Shown here in pieces: positions 34,851-44,931 of a stretch of DNA of 64,000 nt (positions within the stretch are counted from its first letter, which is position 1; the number at the start of each line of letters is the position of its first letter). Below the pieces are notes generated by a model that searched no databases, was not told the origin of the DNA, and saw only the letters and a list, made by a program, of their open reading frames with translations. This DNA is from JAJZAM01 sp027391075 (GTDB lineage Bacteria; Actinomycetota; Acidimicrobiia; Acidimicrobiales; Palsa-688). Both the position numbers and the translations under genes were made by a program. The DNA lies in assembly GCA_027391075.1 (NCBI GenBank), contig DAHYHI010000042.1:62001-126000 (forward strand), given 5' to 3'.

Positions 34851-34975
34851 GGTCGTTGACGCCGTCGGTCGTAACGTCACCGCTGACATCGACAAAAAGT
34901 CGAGACATAAAGTCCCTCGCAGACCTCGTCCAGGGGGCCGGTCTGCCGGGACCCATAGCCAAGGAGAAGCCCGAA

Positions 34976-36217
34976 GTGACCCACAAACGCGCGTTCGCTG
35001 CGCTGTTCGTCGGAGCCGGCCTGGTCGCCGGAGCCTGCACAAGTAGCTCGACCAAGACGTCCAGCGCCACGAGTGCAACGACCGCTGCCCCGTCTAGCTC
35101 GACCACGGCCGGTTCCACCTCCGGCTCGGCACCGAGCATCTCGATAGCCTCTTTCACCCGGGATTTCTCGGCGATGTCGCAACTCAAGAGCCTTGCCGCC
35201 CAGGGCAAGGGCAACATCGCTGCGATCCTCCCCGACACGGTGTCGTCAGCTCGCTACACCGAGTTCGACGCCCCCTACCTAAAGCAGGCGTTCACCGACG
35301 CAGGGTTGACCTCGTCGCAGTTCACGATCCAAAACGCCCAAGGCAGTGACACGACACAGCTGACCGACGCCCAGTCCGACATCGCGTCAGGTGCCAGCGT
35401 GCTGATCGTCGACCCCCTTACAAGTGGTGTCGGAGCCCAGATCGAGAGCTACGCGAAAAGCCACGGCGTCCCGGTCATCGACTACGACCGTCTGACCCTT
35501 GGAGGTAGCCGCTCGTACTACGTGAGCTTCAACAACGTAGAGGTGGGAACCCTCCTCGGCCAGGGCCTCGTGTCTTGCGTGTCGGCGTGGAACGTCAGCC
35601 ACCCCAACGTCATCGTCATGCGGGGCTCCGCCACCGACAATAACGCCACGCTGTTCGCGCAAGGCTACGATGCGGTGATGGCCCCGTACTTCAGCTCGGG
35701 AAAATGGAGCGAGGTTGCCCAGCCGGCGGGGACCTGGCAGCCGACCAAGGCTCTCACGGAGTTCCAGCAGGCGTACACGGCTAACAAGAGCGCCAACGCT
35801 GCGCTGATCCCCAACGACGAGAACGGGGCTCCAATCATCTCCTACCTGCAGTCGCTGCACATCCCCGCCAAGACGTTCCCGACGACCGGCCAGGACGCCA
35901 CCCTCGTCGGCCTACAGAACGTCCTGTCGGGATACCAGTGCGGCACCGTGTACAAGCCGATCTACGAAGAGGCCCAAGCCGCAGCCGCCCTCGCAATGTA
36001 CCTGAGGGCCGGCCAGACGCCACCCGCCTCTCTGGTGAACGGCCAGACGGCCGACACCACCTCAAACACCCAGGTGCCGTCGGTTCTGCTCAAGCCTGAA
36101 TGGGTCACCCCGTCGAACATGGCCTCCACGGTCATCGCCGACAACTTCGTGACGGCTTCGCAGCTTTGCACCGCCCAGTTCGCTTCGGACTGCAGCGCCG
36201 CCGGCATCTCCGGGTAG
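34976..36217 (+). CDS. xylF: Xylose-type sugar ABC transporter, substrate-binding lipoprotein
   Basis: GTG at 34976 with AAGGAG nine bases upstream. The frame extends to 34856 but only this start gives a clean lipoprotein signal (KRAFAALFVGAGLVAGAC, lipidated C21). A Thr/Ser-rich linker leads to a periplasmic-binding-protein type I fold of about 350 residues. Segments VIDYDRLTLGG, YYVSFNNVEVG, GSATDNNATLF, PNDENGAP, TTGQDATLVG and TVYKPI follow the xylose-binding protein XylF closely, so a pentose such as xylose is the likely ligand (inference from similarity). It is the first gene of a three-gene importer operon. Confidence 0.9.
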   Translation: MTHKRAFAALFVGAGLVAGACTSSSTKTSSATSATTAAPSSSTTAGSTSGSAPSISIASFTRDFSAMSQLKSLAAQGKGNIAAILPDTVSSARYTEFDAPYLKQAFTDAGLTSSQFTIQNAQGSDTTQLTDAQSDIASGASVLIVDPLTSGVGAQIESYAKSHGVPVIDYDRLTLGGSRSYYVSFNNVEVGTLLGQGLVSCVSAWNVSHPNVIVMRGSATDNNATLFAQGYDAVMAPYFSSGKWSEVAQPAGTWQPTKALTEFQQAYTANKSANAALIPNDENGAPIISYLQSLHIPAKTFPTTGQDATLVGLQNVLSGYQCGTVYKPIYEEAQAAAALAMYLRAGQTPPASLVNGQTADTTSNTQVPSVLLKPEWVTPSNMASTVIADNFVTASQLCTAQFASDCSAAGISG

Positions 36218-36256
36218 CGACGTGGCCGCTACCGTCCCAGGGAGGTGCCTGAAAAG

Positions 36257-37135
36257 GTGAACCTGCCAGCCGATCCAAGCGTCGAAGCCGGACCCTCATC
36301 TGCGGGTCCGGCTTCGGCCGCCGGCCGTTCCGACGGCCGAGTCACCACGGCGTCCAACACTAAATGGCTCCTAGAAACGAAGGGGATCACCAAGCGTTTC
36401 GGGGCGGTCGAGGCCCTCAGCGACGTCAACCTCCACGTTGCGCCCGGCGAGGTGACGGCACTTCTCGGCGACAACGGCGCAGGCAAGTCGACGCTGATCA
36501 AATGCCTCGCCGGTATCCACGAACCCGAGGAAGGCCAGATGATCTTCGACGGCCATCCGGTGCGCATCCGCGGCCCCAAGGTGGCTACGGGTCTGGGCAT
36601 CGAGACCGTCTACCAGGACTTGGCGCTGTGCGACAACTTGGACATCGTGCAGAACATGTTCCTCGGACGTGAGCTGACGAACAGCCGCCTCTTGGATGAG
36701 GACTCCATGGAGAAGCAGGCCCGCCAGACACTCGCCGAGCTATCGGTCACCACCGTACGGTCGATACGCCAACTGGTCGGCTCCCTGTCGGGCGGTCAAC
36801 GCCAAGCGGTCGCAGTCGCCAAGGCTGTGATGCAGAACGCCCGCATGGTGATAATGGACGAACCTACCGCCGCTTTAGGCGTAGCCCAGACGGCCATGGT
36901 CCTCGACCTGATACGGACGCTGAGATCCCGGGGGATCGCAGTGTTGGTCATATCCCACAACCTAAACGACGTGTTCAAAGTCGCCGACCACATCGCGGTG
37001 CTCTATCTGGGTCGCCTTGCGGTCGAGGCTCCAGTAGGAGCGTTCGACCAGCAGTCGGCTGTTTACGCTATTACCACCGGCCGCTTCGATCCGAACTCGA
37101 TCGAGGCCTCTGCGACAGTGCAGGCGATCGAATGA
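36257..37135 (+). CDS. Sugar ABC transporter, single-domain ATP-binding protein
   Basis: Energises the sugar importer with the neighbouring permease. It has Walker A GDNGAGKST, Q-loop YQDLALCDNLDI, signature LSGGQRQ, Walker B MVIMDEPTAALG and H-loop VISHNLND. At about 292 residues it carries one ABC domain, as in FrcA-type importers, not the tandem domains of XylG/RbsA. GTG 36257 follows GGAGGTG at a suitable distance; GTG 36245 is an alternative. The first 35 residues are a Pro/Ala/Ser-rich tail. Its Q-loop region is identical over 11 residues to that of the ABC/kinase fusion, showing close relation. It overlaps the permease gene by ATGA. Confidence 0.93.
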   Translation: MNLPADPSVEAGPSSAGPASAAGRSDGRVTTASNTKWLLETKGITKRFGAVEALSDVNLHVAPGEVTALLGDNGAGKSTLIKCLAGIHEPEEGQMIFDGHPVRIRGPKVATGLGIETVYQDLALCDNLDIVQNMFLGRELTNSRLLDEDSMEKQARQTLAELSVTTVRSIRQLVGSLSGGQRQAVAVAKAVMQNARMVIMDEPTAALGVAQTAMVLDLIRTLRSRGIAVLVISHNLNDVFKVADHIAVLYLGRLAVEAPVGAFDQQSAVYAITTGRFDPNSIEASATVQAIE

Positions 37136-38454
37136 CCAGATTCTCCGAACCTTCTACCCAAGCCGGCAGCGACGTCTCGGCGACGCAACCACCGGAGCAG
37201 GTGGTTGCGCTTCTCGACCCTGCCAGCGCTGCGGACAACATGCGCGACTACCTGCGAGCGTGGGTGGTGAGGATCAGGAACGGTGAGAGCGGGATGCTGC
37301 CAGTGGTTCTCGGGCTGGTCGTAATCGTCATCATCTTCCAGAGCCAAAAGTCGGTTTTCCTCTCGGCTGGGAACCTCACGAACCTGTTCACCCAGTCCGC
37401 GACTTACATACTTCTGGGCATGGCAGAGGTGTACGTGCTGCTCCTAGGTGAGATCGACCTGTCGATCGGCTACGTGGGCGGCGTGGCGGGTGTCGTCACC
37501 GTCGCCACGGCAGCGCCTCCTGGTGACCATCCGTGGTGGGTTGCGATCCTCGCCGGTCTGGTCGTCGCGACGATCATCGGGATCATCCAGGGCCTCGTCA
37601 TCACACGGCTTCGGGTTCCGTCGTTCGTTGTGACCCTCGCAGGCCTTCTTGGCTGGGAGGGTGTGCTCATCTTCCTCGCGGACCGCGAGGGCGGCACCAA
37701 CGGGGGCGGGACGATCCGCCTGTCGAACAGCATCCTGTTGGACCTGGTAAACGGGAACTTGAGCGTCGCAGCCGGCTGGATAGTACTCGTCGTTGGGGTG
37801 GCTGGCTTCGCTGTGTTCCTGATCGCCCGCGACCGCCACCGGCGTCGGCACGCCTTGGTGGTACCGCCGCTCGGTCTTACGATAGCCAAGATCGTCGCCG
37901 TGGCCGTGGCAGGGTTCGCCGTCGTGGCGATCTGCAACACCAACCGGGGTCGCATCGTCTCCCACCCAGTCCAGGGCGTCCCGTGGGTTGTACCGATAGT
38001 CCTCGGCATTTTCATGCTCTGGACGGCGCTACTCAGCCGGACCCGCTTCGGCCGTTACGTCTACGCCATCGGCGGCAACGCCGAGGCTGCGAGGCGGGCC
38101 GGGATCAACCTTGGGAGGATTCGTACCGCCGCTTTCGCCTTGACCGGTCTCACGGCGGGTCTGGCCGGAGTGATCCTCGCATCCCAACTCGGGTCGATCT
38201 CCAGCAACGTCGACGGGGGTTCCCTTGTCCTCTACGCCGTCGCAGCTGCAGTCATCGGCGGCACAAGCCTGTTCGGCGGGCGAGGCAAGATGCTCTACGC
38301 GGTTATCGGCGGCCTCGTCATCGCCACGATAGCGAACGGCATGGGGCTGATCGGCCTGAGTGCGTCGGCGCAGTACATGGTCACCGCGCTGGTGCTACTG
38401 GCTGCCGCATCGGTGGACGCCCTGGCTAGGCGCAACTCGACTAGAAGCGCTTAG
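37132..38454 (+). CDS. xylH: Sugar ABC transporter permease (XylH/RbsC family)
   Basis: 440 residues with a cytoplasmic N-terminus of about 55 residues and about ten hydrophobic helices. The family motifs include LLGEIDLSIGYVGGVAGV in the third helix region, GLVITRLRVPSFVVTLAG, YAIGGNAEAARRAGIN (the coupling-helix region) and GGTSLFGGRGK. These assign it to the branched-chain/ribose/xylose permease family (BPD_transp_2). It is the last gene of the operon and is followed by a strong hairpin. If the fused ABC/kinase docks on a permease, this is the first candidate. Confidence 0.93.
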   Translation: MTRFSEPSTQAGSDVSATQPPEQVVALLDPASAADNMRDYLRAWVVRIRNGESGMLPVVLGLVVIVIIFQSQKSVFLSAGNLTNLFTQSATYILLGMAEVYVLLLGEIDLSIGYVGGVAGVVTVATAAPPGDHPWWVAILAGLVVATIIGIIQGLVITRLRVPSFVVTLAGLLGWEGVLIFLADREGGTNGGGTIRLSNSILLDLVNGNLSVAAGWIVLVVGVAGFAVFLIARDRHRRRHALVVPPLGLTIAKIVAVAVAGFAVVAICNTNRGRIVSHPVQGVPWVVPIVLGIFMLWTALLSRTRFGRYVYAIGGNAEAARRAGINLGRIRTAAFALTGLTAGLAGVILASQLGSISSNVDGGSLVLYAVAAAVIGGTSLFGGRGKMLYAVIGGLVIATIANGMGLIGLSASAQYMVTALVLLAAASVDALARRNSTRSA

Positions 38455-38459
38455 CCAGA

Positions 38460-38504
38460 TGACGCCCCGGTGCGAAGCTCATGTGCCTCGCACCGGCGGC
38501 GTCA
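38460..38504. terminator. Hairpin between xylH and convergent guaA
   Basis: Arms TGACGCCCCGGTGCGA and TCGCACCGGCGGCGTCA pair over 16 bases with a single-base bulge. The right arm contains the guaA stop codon. It serves as a shared terminator for the convergent operons. Confidence 0.75.
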
Positions 38505-40061
38505 CTCCCATTCGATGGTCCCAGGTGGTTTGGACGTCACGTCGTAGGCGACACGATTGACGCCGGGCACCTCGCTTATGATCCGGCTGGACAGGCGTTC
38601 TAGCACGTCGTAGGGAAGCCGGGCCCAGTCGGCGGTCATGGCGTCGTCTGATGTGACGGCCCGGATGATGATCGGGTAGGCGTAGGTGCGCTCGTCGCCC
38701 ATCACGCCCACGGTACGCACGACAGGCAACACGGCGAAGCTCTGCCACAGGTCACGCGACAACCCAGCCCGGCGGATCTCCTCGGCGACGATGGCGTCGG
38801 CGGCGGCGAGGATCGCCACCCGATCGGGTGTCACCGTGCCGACGATGCGCACGGCGAGCCCGGGGCCGGGGAAAGGCTGGCGCCACACGATCTCCTCCGG
38901 CAGGCCGAGCTCCTCGCCGACCGCCCGAACCTCGTCTTTAAAAAGGTTACGGAGCGGCTCGACCAGCTCGAAAGCCATGTCCTCGGGCAATCCGCCGACG
39001 TTGTGGTGGGACTTGATCTTCGCTGCGTCCTTGGTGCCCGACTCGATGATGTCGGGGTACAGGGTTCCTTGTACGAGAAAGCGGGCGTCGCCGAGGTCCG
39101 CCGCTGCCTCCTCGAAAACCCGGATGAACGTCTCGCCGATGATCTTGCGCTTGCGCTCCGGGTCGGCGATGTCGTCGAGAGCGCCGAGGAATCGGTCTCC
39201 CGCCTTGACGTGGACGAGGTCGATATTGAACTGCTCGCCGAAGGTGGCCTCGACCTGTTCGGCTTCTCCAGCGCGAAGAAGGCCCGTGTCGACGAACACG
39301 CACGTGAGCTGCGAGCCGACCGCCTTGTGGACCAGGGCGGCGGCCACCGCCGAGTCGACCCCGCCCGACAGGCCGCATATGATCCTCTCGGAGCCGACCT
39401 GCTCGCGGATCGCCTCCGTTGCCGCCTCGATCACAGACGTCATCGTCCACGACGGGCGACAGCCGCACACGTCGTAGAGGAAGGCTTTGAGGATCTCCTG
39501 ACCGCCGTGGGTGTGGACCACCTCCGGGTGGAACTGCACTCCGTACAGCCCCCTGGAAGGGTCTTCGAGTGCCGCCACGGGGGCGTCGGGGGTGCTCGCC
39601 GTAGCGACGAACCCGGATGGAACTTCGACGATGGCGTCGAAGTGGCTCATCCATACGTCGAAGGCGGGAGGCACCGAGCCAAAGAGCACCGACGGGGCTG
39701 CCCCCTGGGAGGAAACCTCGAGCTGCGTTCGGCCGTACTCGCCTTTGGAAGTCGCAGCGACGGCACCCCCAAGCTGACTGGCTATGAGCTGGGCTCCGTA
39801 GCAGATCCCCAGTACCGGGATCCCGAGCTCGAAGAGCTCCGGATCGGCAAGGGGGGCGCCGGGCTGGTTTACCGACTTCGGCCCGCCGGAGAGGATTATG
39901 CCCGCCGGGCGTCGAGCAGCGATCTCGGCGGCCGTTACACCTCGAGGGACGATCTCGCTGTACACGTGGGCTTCTCGTACACGCCGGGCTATGAGCTGCG
40001 CGTACTGGGCGCCGAAGTCTAAGACTAGGACTGGGGACGACGAGGGCTCCGGTTTGGCCAC
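38502..40061 (-). CDS. guaA: GMP synthase (glutamine-hydrolysing)
   Basis: Converts XMP to GMP using glutamine. The N-terminal class I amidotransferase domain has nucleophile C87 in LGICYGAQLIA and the His-Glu of GVQFHPEVVHT. The ATP-pyrophosphatase domain has the P-loop SGGVDSAVAA. The C-terminal dimerisation domain ends NRVAYDVTSKPPGTIEWE, the invariant family end. The length of 519 residues is normal. It lies ten bases downstream of guaB3, forming a guanine-nucleotide operon. Confidence 0.97.
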   Translation of the reverse strand: MAKPEPSSSPVLVLDFGAQYAQLIARRVREAHVYSEIVPRGVTAAEIAARRPAGIILSGGPKSVNQPGAPLADPELFELGIPVLGICYGAQLIASQLGGAVAATSKGEYGRTQLEVSSQGAAPSVLFGSVPPAFDVWMSHFDAIVEVPSGFVATASTPDAPVAALEDPSRGLYGVQFHPEVVHTHGGQEILKAFLYDVCGCRPSWTMTSVIEAATEAIREQVGSERIICGLSGGVDSAVAAALVHKAVGSQLTCVFVDTGLLRAGEAEQVEATFGEQFNIDLVHVKAGDRFLGALDDIADPERKRKIIGETFIRVFEEAAADLGDARFLVQGTLYPDIIESGTKDAAKIKSHHNVGGLPEDMAFELVEPLRNLFKDEVRAVGEELGLPEEIVWRQPFPGPGLAVRIVGTVTPDRVAILAAADAIVAEEIRRAGLSRDLWQSFAVLPVVRTVGVMGDERTYAYPIIIRAVTSDDAMTADWARLPYDVLERLSSRIISEVPGVNRVAYDVTSKPPGTIEWE

Positions 40062-40071
40062 CGCCGGTTCC

Positions 40072-41235
40072 CTAGTGGCCCATTCCGACGCCCTGCGACC
40101 TCTGCAGGCTTTTTCCCTCGGTCTGAAGGGCGGGAGCGACCATCACTTCAGCTTTTTGGAACTCTTTGACCGTCTCGTAGCCGCATGTCGCCATGGAAGT
40201 CCGCAGAGCGCCGAACAGGTTGAGACGGCCGTCGTTCTCGTGTGCTGGGCCGACGAGAATTTCTTTCAACGTGCCTCTCGTGGCTGTCTTGACGCGGGCC
40301 CCACGGGGCAGGGTGGGATGGAAAGTGGCCATCCCCCAGTGGTAACCGCGTCCAGGCGCTTCGAGCGCTGCGGCGAGCGGCGAGCCGATCATCACTGCGT
40401 CCGCTCCGCAGACGATCGCTTTCGCGATGTCGCCGCCTGTGCCCATTCCTCCGTCGGCGATGACGTGGACGTACACTCCCGTCTCGTCGAGGTGCTGGGC
40501 CCTCGCCGCCCTGGCGTCGGCGATGGCCGTCGCCTGAGGGACGCCGATGCCCAATACGCCTCGCGTGGTGCAAGCGTGGCCGGGCCCGACACCTACGAGC
40601 ACCCCGACAGCCCCGGTTCGCATCAGGTGCAGCGCCGCCTGGTACGAGGCGCAGCCGCCGACGATGACGGGAATGTCGAACTCCCGGATGAAACGCTTCA
40701 GGTTGAGCGGCTCTACGGTCTTGGACACGTGCTCCGCCGATACGACGGTCCCTTGAATGACGAAAAGGTCTAGTTCGGCGGCGAGGAGGGCGGGAGCGAA
40801 CTGCTCGGTTCGCTGAGGAGTCAGCGAAGCGCACGCCACAACACCTGCTGCTTTTATCTCTCTCACACGTTCTGCGACCAGCTCTGCCTTGATCGGCTCC
40901 GAGTAGATCTGCTGCATCCGGGCGGTCGCCTTGTCGGCATCCAGGTGGGAGATTTCCTCCAGGAGCGGCTCAGGGTCCTCGTAGCGGGTCCACACGCCTT
41001 CGAGGTTGAGAACGCCGAGACCGCCGAGACGTCCGATCTCGATTGCTGTCGCCGGGCTCACGACACCGTCCATCGCCGAGGCCATGAGGGGGAGGTCGAA
41101 CTGGTAGGCGTCGATCTCCCATGTGATGTCTACGTCTTCGGGGTCGCGGGTCCTCCTACTTGGGACTATGGCGATGTCGTCGAACCCATAAGCCCGACGA
41201 CCGGTTTTGCCTCGTCCGATCTCGATTTCTGCCAC
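40072..41235 (-). CDS. guaB3: GuaB3-family IMP dehydrogenase-related protein
   Basis: Shorter (387 residues) relative of IMP dehydrogenase that lacks the CBS domains, characteristic of actinobacteria. It begins MAEIEIGRGKTGRRAYGFDD with IVPSRRTRDPEDVD, and has the phosphate-binding and Cys loop GVGPGHACTTRGVLGIGV and the VIADGGMGTGGDIAKAI strand. Purine nucleotide metabolism is certain at family level; whether it acts as IMP dehydrogenase or a related reductase is less sure. It is paired with guaA. Confidence 0.92.
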   Translation of the reverse strand: MAEIEIGRGKTGRRAYGFDDIAIVPSRRTRDPEDVDITWEIDAYQFDLPLMASAMDGVVSPATAIEIGRLGGLGVLNLEGVWTRYEDPEPLLEEISHLDADKATARMQQIYSEPIKAELVAERVREIKAAGVVACASLTPQRTEQFAPALLAAELDLFVIQGTVVSAEHVSKTVEPLNLKRFIREFDIPVIVGGCASYQAALHLMRTGAVGVLVGVGPGHACTTRGVLGIGVPQATAIADARAARAQHLDETGVYVHVIADGGMGTGGDIAKAIVCGADAVMIGSPLAAALEAPGRGYHWGMATFHPTLPRGARVKTATRGTLKEILVGPAHENDGRLNLFGALRTSMATCGYETVKEFQKAEVMVAPALQTEGKSLQRSQGVGMGH

Positions 41236-41287
41236 GACCGTCCTCGCTTAGCTGTCGATGTTTGACCATTCAGCGTAGTAGAGCCGC

Positions 41288-42154
41288 TCAGCGAACCCCA
41301 CCCAGGGCGACCGTGATAGTTGCGAGGGCGAAGAGGGGGACGGTGGCGATGCAGAATCCTCTCGCAAGGCGACTGGCACGCCACGACCCGTCCATGTCCC
41401 CGCGTCGTGCCCTCGAAGTGCAAAGTAAAGAAAATACCGAAGCCGCTACGCCGGTCGGCAAGAAGAGGAAGATGCTAAGCAGGGAAACCCAGAAGTAGTT
41501 CGGCGGCTCGCCCCGCGTCGCCATCCACGACCTCCTGTCGGGACCGGCGAGCCTGGCGCGCAGGGCGGTCGAGCGCCGACTTAATGTCTCGACGCCTACG
41601 GCCCAGCGTCGACCGGCGGGCGCCTCCGGGACACCACCCGGCGCGCCCCGGCGTGCGCCTGAAGGGCTGTATGGGGGGAATGTGGGAGGTGGTTCGGTCG
41701 GAGCCGGAGATGGGCCAGCGGCCGGCCATTGGCGGGGCGGTGGGGGCCACGCGGCAGACGTCTCCGGCACCGGGGTGGTGGCAGCGACCGCGGTCTGACC
41801 TTCGGCCACAACCGACCTCGGCTCGCCGACGGGTAGCCCCCACGCAGGCCTAGCCTTGCCTGTGTCAACCCCGGCAAAGCCCCGCTGGTCGGCTTCGGCT
41901 TCGCTGACAGCGCCGGCTGCCCCGCTAGCGCCTTGGGCAACTAGCGCCGAAGTTCTGCGCGAAGGGGCCTTCGGGAGCGACTCGGCGCGGACGCCAGCTG
42001 CACGCTGGAGGGCCTCTCCCCTATTGGTCGGCGCACGGACTGCAGGCGGCTCGGGCCTGTCGACCTGCGGGCGGGCTAGTGCTGCCCCGCATCTGGCGCA
42101 GGCAGTATCGGCCGGCCGACCTGCCACGGTGCCACAGCGGGGACAGAAGTTCAC
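41288..42154 (-). CDS. Zinc-ribbon membrane protein with CD225/dispanin-like C-terminus
   Basis: 288 residues, GTG start at 42154, sharing one base with the stop of the preceding NUDIX gene. The N-terminus carries a two-CxxC zinc ribbon (CPRCG at 4-8, CARCG at 19-23). A long Pro/Ala-rich disordered region follows. The last 75 residues hold two membrane helices: NYFWVSLLSIFLFLPTGVAA, then the loop SRARRGDMDGSWRASRLARG and a second helix. The helix-loop-helix with an ARRGD-x-x-GSxRASRxA loop is the CD225/dispanin pattern. Function unknown; the family is thought to shape membranes. Confidence 0.75.
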   Translation of the reverse strand: MNFCPRCGTVAGRPADTACARCGAALARPQVDRPEPPAVRAPTNRGEALQRAAGVRAESLPKAPSRRTSALVAQGASGAAGAVSEAEADQRGFAGVDTGKARPAWGLPVGEPRSVVAEGQTAVAATTPVPETSAAWPPPPRQWPAAGPSPAPTEPPPTFPPYSPSGARRGAPGGVPEAPAGRRWAVGVETLSRRSTALRARLAGPDRRSWMATRGEPPNYFWVSLLSIFLFLPTGVAASVFSLLCTSRARRGDMDGSWRASRLARGFCIATVPLFALATITVALGGVR

Positions 42155-42801
42155 TATTCCAGATTACCCCCAAGTGCTGACGTTGCCTTCGCGTGTGATA
42201 CGACAAGCCCTAAAAGTTCACTGAGCATGCGTGCCGTCGCCCCCCAGACCGTGTCGCCGTGGAGCTCGAAGAACTCGATGCAGCGCTCATCCGAGCCGGC
42301 CGGGGTCCAAACCTCCTGCCTGTAGACCTCGGGTTGGATGAGCTCCACTAGAGGAACCGTAAAGGCCCGTTCGACCTCGGCTGGGTTAGCGACCAGATCG
42401 GGCCGGGATTCGAGCCGGCCCACAAAAGGCGTGATCGGTGCGACGTCTAGAGCCGTCGTCGCCGTCGACAAGCGCCCTATCACCTCGACGTCTCCAGGCG
42501 ATATGCCGACCTCTTCGGAGGCTTCCCGGAGTGCTGCTTGGAGGGGGGTTTCCCCGGGATCGATCCTGCCGCCGGGGAACGCCACCTGGTGGGAGTGGGT
42601 TCGCAACCTGGCAGAGCGCCTCGTAAGTACTACGTTCGCCTGCCCGGCCTCGTCGAAGAGGATGCACGCGACAGCGGCCGGCCTGCGACGCGCTGGTCTC
42701 GTGACCGTGCCCGTCGCTGGGCTTGCGTTCGACGGCGCAGCTTGGGAGCTCTTCACAGGAGGTTCGCCGCGCCCGCTGAGTGCTGCCCTGACCAAGTCCA
42801 C
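42154..42801 (-). CDS. NUDIX hydrolase, CoA-pyrophosphatase type
   Basis: Contains the full Nudix box GRIDPGETPLQAALREASEE preceded by LTRRSARLRTHSHQVAFPGG, the extra signature of coenzyme A pyrophosphatases (NudL-like). It is predicted to hydrolyse CoA or its oxidised forms to 3',5'-ADP and phosphopantetheine. I chose GTG 42801 (VDLVRAALSG), giving about 215 residues. The frame is open to 43017 but that would read through a hairpin and another small gene and adds unrelated basic sequence. The start is uncertain because no strong ribosome site is seen. Confidence 0.85.
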   Translation of the reverse strand: MDLVRAALSGRGEPPVKSSQAAPSNASPATGTVTRPARRRPAAVACILFDEAGQANVVLTRRSARLRTHSHQVAFPGGRIDPGETPLQAALREASEEVGISPGDVEVIGRLSTATTALDVAPITPFVGRLESRPDLVANPAEVERAFTVPLVELIQPEVYRQEVWTPAGSDERCIEFFELHGDTVWGATARMLSELLGLVVSHAKATSALGGNLE

Positions 42802-42867
42802 CGTTATAGCATCGGGTCTCCATACTCCCGGCCTGGCCCATTCGGCGCCGTGACCGAGCTTCCAGCG

Positions 42868-42897
42868 GGCGGGCCGCGGTATCTTCTGCGGCCCGCC
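42868..42897. terminator. Hairpin after the 52-residue gene
   Basis: A perfect 10-base stem (GGCGGGCCGC / GCGGCCCGCC) with a 10-base loop, two bases beyond the small gene's stop and upstream of the NUDIX start. No T-run. Confidence 0.6.
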
Positions 42898-42899
42898 TC

Positions 42900-43058
42900 T
42901 CAAGTCCCGGCGACCTCGCGCTGCGCCAGACTTTCGAGGAGAATACGCATCCCGGCGGTTTTCAGGTTGGACATGACCCGTCCGGGTGGGGTCTCTCCAC
43001 GCTCCCACTCCATCCAAGCGTCGAGGAGCTTCGCGGGGTCGGGGGGAGGTAGTTCCAT
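42900..43058 (-). CDS. Small conserved-looking protein (52 aa)
   Basis: The ATG at 43058 gives MELPPPDPAKLLDAWMEWER, then a helix GRVMSNLKTAGMRILLESLA; the stop is at 42900. It has an AGGGC-type ribosome site. It is acidic at the N-terminus and amphipathic, with no membrane segment, and is followed directly by a hairpin. The Trp-rich DAWMEWERGETPPGRVM pattern looks like a real small protein and not a chance frame. Function unknown. Confidence 0.6.
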   Translation of the reverse strand: MELPPPDPAKLLDAWMEWERGETPPGRVMSNLKTAGMRILLESLAQREVAGT

Positions 43059-43184
43059 GCCCTCAAATCTACGGCAACTCGCGGCGCTGACGGCACCTCC
43101 TGAACCGACCGGGCGCTATAACCGTATGCACAGCTTCTCGGGGGCTGCGGGCTGGCATCACCGGCGAAGCAGGCGGAGCTCGCG

Positions 43185-43216
43185 CCGAGGGCCGACCCAC
43201 CTGGGCCGGCCCTCGG
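43185..43216. terminator. Hairpin downstream of groEL
   Basis: A perfect 10-base stem (CCGAGGGCCG / CGGCCCTCGG) with a 12-base loop, 66 bases past the groEL stop. It lies in the 223-base gap that otherwise holds nothing I recognise. Confidence 0.65.
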
Positions 43217-43281
43217 ATATTTGTCGTCCGGTTTTGCCGATCCGGCGCCGGTGGGTGCCGAACGGCAATGGAGTCCTGGCT

Positions 43282-44931
<1,650 letters not shown>

